A stretch of DNA of 64,000 bases. Origin: Ectopseudomonas alcaliphila. Lineage in GTDB: Bacteria; Pseudomonadota; Gammaproteobacteria; Pseudomonadales; Pseudomonadaceae. The position numbers and the translations under genes are program-made. Under the pieces are notes generated by a model. The model made no database searches. It was not told the origin of the DNA and saw only the letters and a program-made list of their open reading frames with translations. The stretch covers positions 462,480 through 526,479 of the forward strand of contig NZ_FNAE01000002.1 in the NCBI RefSeq assembly GCF_900101755.1, read 5' to 3'. The first letter of the stretch is position 1, and every line of letters starts with the position of its first letter. Shown here in pieces: positions 54,147-60,732 of this stretch.

Positions 54147-55069
54147 GCACGTTGTGGGCCTTCCCCGGCCAGGGCGCGCAGCAGCCCGGCATGCTCCAGG
54201 CGCTGCCTGATGCGCCGCTGGTGCAGGCTTGCCTGGAGCAGGCCAGCGCGGCACTGGGCGAAGACGTGTGCCTGCTGGATTCGAACGAGGCCCTGCAAAG
54301 CACCCGCGCCGTGCAGCTCTGCCTGCTGATCGCCGGCGTGGCTGCCGCACGTCTGCTGATCGAACGCGGGCACCGGCCCGACTACGTCGCCGGCCTGTCC
54401 ATCGGCGCCTATGCCGCCGCCGTGGTGGGCGGTGCGCTGGACTTCGCCGATGCCGTGCGCCTGGTCGCCCTGCGCGGCGAGCTGATGCAGCGCGCCTACC
54501 CCAGCGGCTATGGCATGACCGCCATCCTTGGCCTCGACCTGGCCAGCATCGAGCGTTTGCTGGTTGAAGCCGATGGCCCGGTGTACCTGGCCAATATCAA
54601 TGCCGAGACGCAACTGGTGATCGCCGGCAGTGATGCCGCCATGGCGACGGTCGCCGAACGCGCTCGCGGCCTCGGTGCCGGTGCGGTCAAGCGCCTGGCC
54701 ATGAGCGTGCCGTCGCACTGCGAACTGCTCGATGAGCCCGCCCGCGAGCTGGCCGCCGCTTTCGCCAAAGTCGAACTGCGCGCGCCACAGATGCGCTACC
54801 TGAGCAGTAGCTCGGCGCGCCTGATCCGTGATCCCGAAACCCTGCGCGACGACCTGGCCTGCAACATGAGCCGCGTCGTCGACTGGCAGGCCACGCTGGT
54901 CACCGCCTATGAGCGCGGTGTGCGCCTGCATCTGGAACTGCCTCCAGGCAGCGTGCTGAGTGGTCTCGCTCGCCGCGTATTCGCCCCCGGCCAGGCCATC
55001 GCCTTCGCCGGGGCGCGTCTGGATACACTCGACGCCATGTTGCGTCAGGAGGTAAGCCGCGACCGCTGA
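54143..55069 (+). CDS. mdcH: Malonyl-CoA:ACP transacylase of malonate decarboxylase
   Basis: 308-aa FabD-like enzyme that charges MdcC with malonyl from malonyl-CoA. FPGQGAQQPGML, nucleophile Ser in AGLSIGAYAAAVV, and active-site His in AMSVPSHCELL. Overlaps mdcG by four bases. Confidence 0.94.
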   Translation: MSTLWAFPGQGAQQPGMLQALPDAPLVQACLEQASAALGEDVCLLDSNEALQSTRAVQLCLLIAGVAAARLLIERGHRPDYVAGLSIGAYAAAVVGGALDFADAVRLVALRGELMQRAYPSGYGMTAILGLDLASIERLLVEADGPVYLANINAETQLVIAGSDAAMATVAERARGLGAGAVKRLAMSVPSHCELLDEPARELAAAFAKVELRAPQMRYLSSSSARLIRDPETLRDDLACNMSRVVDWQATLVTAYERGVRLHLELPPGSVLSGLARRVFAPGQAIAFAGARLDTLDAMLRQEVSRDR

Positions 55070-55129
55070 GCCGTAGCGTTTACCGAAGCACAAGAACAAC
55101 AACTTCGATACGAAACGAGGACAACAACA

Positions 55130-55531
55130 ATGATTATCTACGGTGTCGCCTTTCTGGCGTTCTGCACCCTGGCAGGCATCTTCATCGGAGAGCTGCTGGG
55201 CAAACTCATCGGCGTACCCGCCAACGTCGGCGGTGTCGGCATCGCCATGATGCTGCTGATCTTCCTGGGCAGTTACCTGAACAAGCGCGGCCTGTTCACC
55301 GGCAAGTCGGAACAGGGCGTGGAGTTCTGGAGTGCCATCTATATCCCCATCGTGGTTGCCATGGCTGCCCAGCAGAACGTCTACGGCGCCCTCAGCGGCG
55401 GCCCCATGGCGATTCTTGCCGGTACTGCCGCTGTCGCCGTGGCCTTCGCCCTGGTGCCGGTACTGAGTCGTGTCGGACAAAAGAAGTCCGATAGCGAAAC
55501 AGCCTCCTCCCTGACCAAAGCGCCGCGGTGA
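55130..55531 (+). CDS. madL: Malonate transporter subunit MadL
   Basis: 133-aa membrane protein with four hydrophobic helices, family start MIIYGVAFLAFCTLAGIFIG, forming a malonate importer with MadM. Good ribosome site AACGAGGA. Short basic C-terminal tail. Confidence 0.93.
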   Translation: MIIYGVAFLAFCTLAGIFIGELLGKLIGVPANVGGVGIAMMLLIFLGSYLNKRGLFTGKSEQGVEFWSAIYIPIVVAMAAQQNVYGALSGGPMAILAGTAAVAVAFALVPVLSRVGQKKSDSETASSLTKAPR

Positions 55532-55536
55532 CTGCC

Positions 55537-56301
55537 ATGTACGAATCTTTGATGAAAGTCATCTCCGGCTACGGGATGCTCAGCGGTTTCGCCATTATCG
55601 GCATCACCATGTGGGTGTCGTACTGGATCTCCGACAAGCTCACCAAGGGTCGCCTGCACGGCTCGGCCATCGCCATCCTGCTCGGGCTGCTGCTGTCCTA
55701 TATCGGCGGTCTCTATACCGGCGGGCAGAAGGGCCTGGTGGACATCCCGCTGTTCGCCGGGATCGGCCTGCTGGGCGGCGCCATGTTGCGTGACTTCGCC
55801 ATCGTCGCCACCGGCTTCGGCGTCAGTGTCGAAGAGCTCAAGCGCGCCGGTTTCGCCGGGGTGCTGGCACTGTTCGTCGGCGTGTTCGCCTCCTTCGTGG
55901 CGGGTGTCGGGGTAGCCATGGCCTTCGGCTATACCGACGTGGTTAGTCTCACCACCATCGGTACCGGCGCGGTGACCTATATCGTCGGCCCGGTGACCGG
56001 CGCGGCGATTGGCGCCAGTTCCGACGTGATGGCGCTGTCGATTGCTGCCGGCCTGATCAAGGCGATTCTGGTGATGGTCGCCACGCCCTTCGTCGCGCCC
56101 TATATCGGCCTGAACAACCCGCGCAGCGCGGTGATCTTCGGCGGCCTGATGGGCACTTCCAGCGGTGTCGCCGGCGGCCTGGCGGCGACCGATCCGAAGC
56201 TGGTGCCCTACGGCTGCCTGACTGCCGCTTTCTACACTGCGCTGGGCTGCCTGCTTGGCCCATCGTTGCTCTACTTTCTGATGCGAGGCCTGCTGGGCTG
56301 A
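55537..56301 (+). CDS. madM: Malonate transporter subunit MadM
   Basis: 254-aa membrane protein with about eight helices (MYESLMKVISGYGMLSGFAI; GAAIGASSDVMALSIAAGLI). ATG 55537 gives the usual family length; GTG 55528 overlapping the madL stop would add three residues. Last gene of the operon, six bases before a terminator. Confidence 0.93.
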   Translation: MYESLMKVISGYGMLSGFAIIGITMWVSYWISDKLTKGRLHGSAIAILLGLLLSYIGGLYTGGQKGLVDIPLFAGIGLLGGAMLRDFAIVATGFGVSVEELKRAGFAGVLALFVGVFASFVAGVGVAMAFGYTDVVSLTTIGTGAVTYIVGPVTGAAIGASSDVMALSIAAGLIKAILVMVATPFVAPYIGLNNPRSAVIFGGLMGTSSGVAGGLAATDPKLVPYGCLTAAFYTALGCLLGPSLLYFLMRGLLG

Positions 56302-56306
56302 CCTTT

Positions 56307-56331
56307 GCCCGCCGTCATGGCGGGCTTTTTT
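56307..56331 (+). terminator. Terminator of the mdc-mad operon
   Basis: GCCCGCC-GTCAT-GGCGGGC followed by TTTTTT. Confidence 0.92.
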
Positions 56332-56348
56332 CACTGCCCCCGCGACCA

Positions 56349-56408
56349 TGTAGGAGCCCGCTTGCGGGCGATGCTCTTGCCCTGATCGCCGGCAAGCCGG
56401 CTCCTGCA
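56349..56408. repeat. REP pair, classical Pseudomonas GTAGGAGC type
   Basis: TGTAGGAGCCCGCTTGCGGG... and ...CCGGCAAGCCGGCTCCTGCA face each other across about 12 bases, between convergent madM and mdcR. Confidence 0.8.
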
Positions 56409-56460
56409 TCCGTGCCACATCTAGGCAGGCAAGTTCACTCTTGGTGGTGTGGTAATGCCC

Positions 56461-57372
56461 CTACGACTGCCGGCTATACATGCGGCATTCGGCGAGCAAC
56501 GCCAGCAGGTTCGGGTCGCGCTCCTTGGCCTTGAGAAACACCACGCCGATATGCTGCTGCAGGTGGTACTTGGCCTGCAGCGGAATCAGTTTCACCCGGT
56601 TCTCGTACACCGCCGCCACCCGGCCCGGCAGCAGGGCATAGCCGACGCCGGAGCTGACCATGCTGAGCAGGGTGAAGATGTCCTTCACCTGCATCGCCAC
56701 CTTGGGCTCGAAGCCGGCCTGTTGAAACACCCGCTCGCCGTCGCGGAAGGTGGCGTAGCCCTGGGTCAGGGTGATGAAGGTGTCGTTGCGCAGATCGGCC
56801 AGATCCACCTCGGCCTGCCCTGCGAAGGGCGAATCGTTGGGCGCGGCGAGGAAGATGTCGTCGGAGAACAGCGCCAGTTGCTCGCAGTCCGGGTCGCTGA
56901 CGCTGTCGTCGAGGGCGATGAGGATGGCATCCAGTTCCATGTTCTTCAGCTTGTACAGCAGGTCGACGTTGGAGCCGAGCACCAGATCGATGTTCAGCTC
57001 GCTGCGCCGCAGCTTCAGGCCCATGATCAGCTGCGGCACGGTCTTCACCGTCAGCGAATAGAGCGAGCCGAGCTTGAAACGCTCGGCACCGAAGCCCGCC
57101 GCCTCGCGGGTCAGGCGCACCATTTCCTGGGCGTCGTGAATCAGCTTCTGGGCTTTCTCTTCCAGCACGTAGGCGCTTTCCAGCGGGATCAGGTTGCGCC
57201 CCTCGTGCTTGAACAGCGGGCAGCGCAGGGCGTTCTCCAGCGAATGGATGGCGCGGTGCACGCTGACATTGCTGGTCTGCAGCTCGCTGGCGGCACGCGC
57301 CAGGTTGCCGCTGCGCATGAAGGCGAGAAAGACCTCCAGCTTCTTCAGAGTCAGTTCTTCATCGATCAGCAT
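56461..57372 (-). CDS. mdcR: LysR-family regulator MdcR
   Basis: 303-aa LysR protein: helix-turn-helix at about 10-60 (LEVFLAFMRSGNLARAASEL, TSNVSVHRAIHSLENAL) and a type-2 periplasmic-binding-like effector domain. ATG 57372 (MLIDEELTLKK) has AAAAGGACAGG upstream. Convergent to the mdc operon; presumably activates it when malonate is present. Probable site at 48815. Confidence 0.9.
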   Translation of the reverse strand: MLIDEELTLKKLEVFLAFMRSGNLARAASELQTSNVSVHRAIHSLENALRCPLFKHEGRNLIPLESAYVLEEKAQKLIHDAQEMVRLTREAAGFGAERFKLGSLYSLTVKTVPQLIMGLKLRRSELNIDLVLGSNVDLLYKLKNMELDAILIALDDSVSDPDCEQLALFSDDIFLAAPNDSPFAGQAEVDLADLRNDTFITLTQGYATFRDGERVFQQAGFEPKVAMQVKDIFTLLSMVSSGVGYALLPGRVAAVYENRVKLIPLQAKYHLQQHIGVVFLKAKERDPNLLALLAECRMYSRQS

Positions 57373-57592
57373 CGGCCTGTCCTTTTCCTGCGATGGCTGA
57401 TTGTGCCGTATCCGCATGGGCGAGCGGCGATGCGTCGCTGCGACTTTGGTTGCAGGTCTCGCGTATCGGTAAATGTCTGGAATGCCCGCCCCTTTGTCAG
57501 TTAAACAGTGTTGATGTGATGGGGTGGCAGGACTACCGTACGAACATCTGCGAGCCGATCCCGTGCCAGCTTCCATCCCCAGGAGAACCGTC

Positions 57593-58045
57593 ATGAACGA
57601 CTTCACCTCGTTGCCCGCGACGTCGGGCCTGAAGGCCCTGCAAGCGCTGATTCGCGGCGACCTGCCGGCGCCCTCCATCGGCGAGACCATGGGCATTCGC
57701 GCGGTGCAGGTGGAGGCGGGCAGCATCGTTCTGGAAGGGCGCCCGGACCAGCGTCACCTCAATCCGGCCGGCGCCGTGCATGGCGGGTTCGCCGCTACCT
57801 GTCTGGACGGCGCTGCCGCGTTGGCGCTGTTCTCCACCCTGGAGGTGGACGTGCCGCACTCGACGGTGGATCTCAACGTCAAGTACGTACGTCCGTTGCG
57901 TCCGGGCGATACCTACCAGGTGCGCGGCTGGATGGTCGAACGCACCCGCAGCCTGGCGATCTGCGACGCGCAGATCGACGATGCACAGGGCAAGCTGTGC
58001 GCCAAGGCCACCACCACTTTCGTCATCGGAGTGGCCAAGGCATGA
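57593..58045 (+). CDS. Hotdog-fold thioesterase (PaaI family)
   Basis: 150-aa acyl-CoA thioesterase. Hotdog hallmark NPAGAVHGGFAATCLDGAAA, then VDLNVKYVRPLRPGDTY and CAKATTTFVI. ATG with AGGAGAACC upstream. ATGA overlap with the following alcohol dehydrogenase gene implies a shared task, perhaps degradation of an acyl or aromatic compound; the substrate cannot be read. Confidence 0.88.
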   Translation: MNDFTSLPATSGLKALQALIRGDLPAPSIGETMGIRAVQVEAGSIVLEGRPDQRHLNPAGAVHGGFAATCLDGAAALALFSTLEVDVPHSTVDLNVKYVRPLRPGDTYQVRGWMVERTRSLAICDAQIDDAQGKLCAKATTTFVIGVAKA

Positions 58046-59058
58046 AGGAACTCATCGTTCAGGGCCCCGGCCAACTGGCTTGGGTCGAGGCGCCCGAGCC
58101 ACTGCTCGCCAGCCCGGTCAGTGCGCTGGTCAGGCCCATCGCCTCGGCTTCCTGCGACCTGGATCGGCGCCTGATCGCCGGCACTACGCCGTTCAAGCCA
58201 CCTTTCGCGCTGGGCCACGAATGCGTGGCCGAGGTACTCGAAGTAGGCTCGGCGGTGCAGAGCGTACGCCGCGGTGATCTGGTGTCGGTGCCCTGGAAGA
58301 TTGCCTGTGGCACCTGTGCCCAGTGCCTGGCCGGGCGCTCCAGCGCCTGCACGGCGGTACCGCGCATGGCCGCCTACGGTGTGCCGGCCGGGGGGCATTG
58401 GGGCGGGCTGTTCTCCGAGCTGGTGCAGGTGCCGTTCGCCGACGCGATGCTGGTGCCCCTGCCGGCAGGGCTCGACCCCGTGGCCGTCTCCAGCGCCAGC
58501 GACAACCTCACCGATGCCTGGGTCGCCGCCAGTCGACCGCTGGCCACGCGGCGGGACGCCCGCGTGCTGGTGGTCGGCGGTACGGAAAGCCTCGGCGTGC
58601 TTGCCGTGCAGATGGCGCGGGCTGCCGGGGCGGGCAGCGTGGATTACCTCGACGAGCATCCATTGCGCCAGCAGCTCGCCGCGCGCAGTGGTGCCGGTGT
58701 CGATCTGGGTGGGCGCGATCTCGATCGCAGCTATGACCTGGTGATCTCCGCCACTCGCGATCATCAGGCGCTGCGGCGCGGTCTGCTGGCGCTGGCGCCC
58801 GGCGGGCATTGCTCATGCATCGGCATCATCTTCGACGATCCGAAGATTCCGCTGTTCGACATGTACCTGCGTGACGTCACCTTCTCGGTCGGTGCCTGCA
58901 GCGTGCAGCAGCATATCCCCAAGGTGCTCGATCTGGTGCACAGCGGCCGTTGCGACCCGCTGCTGGTCAATCCGCAGGTGGTGGGGTGGGAGGAGGCGCC
59001 GCAGGCGCTGATTCAGCCGCTGACCAAATGTATCGTGGTGCGCGAGCGCATCACCTGA
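58042..59058 (+). CDS. Zinc-dependent alcohol dehydrogenase (MDR family)
   Basis: 338 aa. Catalytic-zinc residues in ASASCDLDRRL and GHECVAEV, structural zinc motif CGTCAQCLAGRSSAC complete, and cofactor-binding VLVVGGTESLGVLAVQMARA. Threonine-dehydrogenase or sorbitol-like subfamily; substrate unknown. Overlaps the thioesterase gene by four bases and converges with a MarR regulator. Confidence 0.88.
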   Translation: MKELIVQGPGQLAWVEAPEPLLASPVSALVRPIASASCDLDRRLIAGTTPFKPPFALGHECVAEVLEVGSAVQSVRRGDLVSVPWKIACGTCAQCLAGRSSACTAVPRMAAYGVPAGGHWGGLFSELVQVPFADAMLVPLPAGLDPVAVSSASDNLTDAWVAASRPLATRRDARVLVVGGTESLGVLAVQMARAAGAGSVDYLDEHPLRQQLAARSGAGVDLGGRDLDRSYDLVISATRDHQALRRGLLALAPGGHCSCIGIIFDDPKIPLFDMYLRDVTFSVGACSVQQHIPKVLDLVHSGRCDPLLVNPQVVGWEEAPQALIQPLTKCIVVRERIT

Positions 59059-59063
59059 TGCCT

Positions 59064-59531
59064 TCAGTTGAGCTGTTCGGCCAGTGCCTGCATCACCCGC
59101 CGCCAGGCCTCCTGGCCATCGCTGTCGGTACTGGCCAGAGCATCGCGCAGCGTGCGGCGCTCCAGTTCGGTGGCCTCGGCCTCCAGCGCCGTGCCGGCAT
59201 CGCTCAGGGCCAGCAGCTTGAAGCGATGCCGGCCCGCTTCGCGGCTGTACTGCACCAGCTGTTGATCGAACAGGTGCGACAGCGGGCGGTGCAGCGCCTG
59301 GTTGCTCACTCCCAGCGTGGCGGCCAGTTCGCCGATGCTGATTGCCTCGCTGCGGGCGATCACATACAGAATGCGATGATGGACGCGGGAAAGACCGTGG
59401 GTTTCGAGAAAGCGGTCTGCCGCCACCGTCAGGCCGCGGAAGCCGAAATGCAGTAGTTCGAGGCCGTGGTCGAGTGGATCCAGCGACTTGAGGTTCACGG
59501 ACGCGGTATTGATCTTTTTCTCGATGACCAT
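59064..59531 (-). CDS. MarR-family transcription regulator
   Basis: 155 aa with winged helix at about 50-110 (HHRILYVIARSEAISIGELA, ATLGVSNQALHRPLSHL). ATG 59531 (MVIEKKINTASV) avoids a long upstream reading through the MITE-like repeat. Divergent from the glutathione transferase gene; convergent with the dehydrogenase. It could regulate either neighbour. Confidence 0.85.
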   Translation of the reverse strand: MVIEKKINTASVNLKSLDPLDHGLELLHFGFRGLTVAADRFLETHGLSRVHHRILYVIARSEAISIGELAATLGVSNQALHRPLSHLFDQQLVQYSREAGRHRFKLLALSDAGTALEAEATELERRTLRDALASTDSDGQEAWRRVMQALAEQLN

Positions 59532-59568
59532 GGGATATTCGCGCTGGATTGAAGTGACGCACAGCCTA

Positions 59569-59709
59569 AGAGCCTGCTCAAAGTCTCGCGAGCTAGAGCA
59601 ATGCAAGGCAAAAGCAGGCGAGGAAGCGGAGTTTACAGGTGTAAATGAGCATTCCGAGCCTGTTTTTAACGCAGCAGTGCCGACGCGCAGCAGACTTTGA
59701 ACATGCTCT
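59569..59709. repeat. 141-bp MITE-like element with terminal inverted repeats
   Basis: Ends AGAGCCTGCTCAAAGTCT and AGACTTTGAACATGCTCT pair at 16 of 18 positions; flanks read CTA / TAA, compatible with a TA target duplication. It codes for nothing obvious and sits between the MarR and GST genes. I recall near-identical sequences as dispersed repeats in Pseudomonas genomes. Confidence 0.7.
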
Positions 59710-59754
59710 AAGGCCTGCACCAGCCTCCTCACAACACGACACAGGAACACGCGC

Positions 59755-60360
59755 ATGCAACTGATCTACGCCGCTGCCTCACCCTTCGCCCGCAAGGTCC
59801 GCGTGCTCGCCCATGAAGCCGGGCTGCTGGAGCGAATCGAACTGCTCGATACCGCGGTGCTGCCGACCACCCTCAACGAGAAGGTCAACGCGCGCAATCC
59901 ACTGGGAAAGATTCCGGTGCTGCTGACCGATGACGGTGAGGCGTTGTACGACAGCCGGGTGATCTGCGAATACCTCGACACCCTCCATCAGGGGCGTAGG
60001 GTACTGCCGGAGGGCGCCGCGCGCTGGCAGGTGCTACGCCTGGCCGCCCTTGCCGACGGTCTGATGGACGCGGCCTTGCTGGCTCGCTACGAGCGCGGCG
60101 TGCGTCCGGCCGAGCTGCAATGGTCGGCCTGGCTGGATGGGCAACTGGGAAAGGTGCAGCGAGCGCTGGCGGAACTGGAGCGCCAGGTCGGGCAGTTGCA
60201 GGGGCCACTCGATCTGGCGCAGATCGGCGTTGCCTGTGCGCTGGGCTATCTGGATTTCCGCTTCGCCGACATCGACTGGCGCGTCAGTCACCCTGGTTTG
60301 GCTGCATTCCAGCAGGCTTTCGCCCAGCGGGACTCCATGCGGTCCAGCGCGCCGGTGTGA
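59755..60360 (+). CDS. Glutathione S-transferase family protein
   Basis: 201 aa: thioredoxin-fold N-terminus (MQLIYAAASPFARKVRVLAH; glutathione loop GKIPVLLTDDGEALYDSRVI) and an all-helical C-terminal domain. Substrate unknown. ATG with ACACAGGAACACGCGC upstream. First complete gene after the MITE-like element. Confidence 0.9.
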   Translation: MQLIYAAASPFARKVRVLAHEAGLLERIELLDTAVLPTTLNEKVNARNPLGKIPVLLTDDGEALYDSRVICEYLDTLHQGRRVLPEGAARWQVLRLAALADGLMDAALLARYERGVRPAELQWSAWLDGQLGKVQRALAELERQVGQLQGPLDLAQIGVACALGYLDFRFADIDWRVSHPGLAAFQQAFAQRDSMRSSAPV

Positions 60361-60503
60361 GTGTTTCGCGCTGGTGTGGCGGGTTTCATGCGCTGGCCAG
60401 CCTGGCATTTGTATTGGATGAAATCGCGTCGCATCTTTGACGTAATATGTTCTGTTTGCGACATCATTGTGCCATTATTCAGGCGTTTCTAATGGCTGAA
60501 TTT
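60361..60503. other. AT-richer intergenic region before pelA
   Basis: The whole 60361-60732 gap has clearly more A and T than its surroundings, as promoter regions often do in this kind of genome. No gene seen; FleQ-like boxes lie in its second half. Confidence 0.5.
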
Positions 60504-60517
60504 GACGTTTAATTGAC
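60504..60517 (+). promoter_or_regulatory. FleQ box candidate 1 (pel promoter)
   Basis: GACGTTTAATTGAC, 10 of 14 positions agree with the FleQ box GTCAATAAATTGAC as I remember it. Confidence 0.45.
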
Positions 60518-60553
60518 GATTAATCTGTATTTCTCCGTCCATCTGCTTTTGTG

Positions 60554-60567
60554 ATCAAAAAATTGAC
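60554..60567 (+). promoter_or_regulatory. FleQ box candidate 2 (pel promoter)
   Basis: ATCAAAAAATTGAC, 12 of 14 positions agree with the FleQ box. The two sites are 50 bp apart, about 170-230 bp upstream of pelA, as expected for c-di-GMP-controlled pel expression. Confidence 0.6.
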
Positions 60568-60732
60568 ATCAAATCGATTGAACTGATTCAATGCCGACAC
60601 ATATAAGCGTCACGATTGTGCTCCAGGTCCAGGGCTCGACTAGAGTTTCAGTACGTGACAGGGGGACGCCTCGCCAGAGGTTTCTGTGAGATGTAGGCGT
60701 GCAAGCGCTTTCCAGTTCAGTGGGTTGATCAG

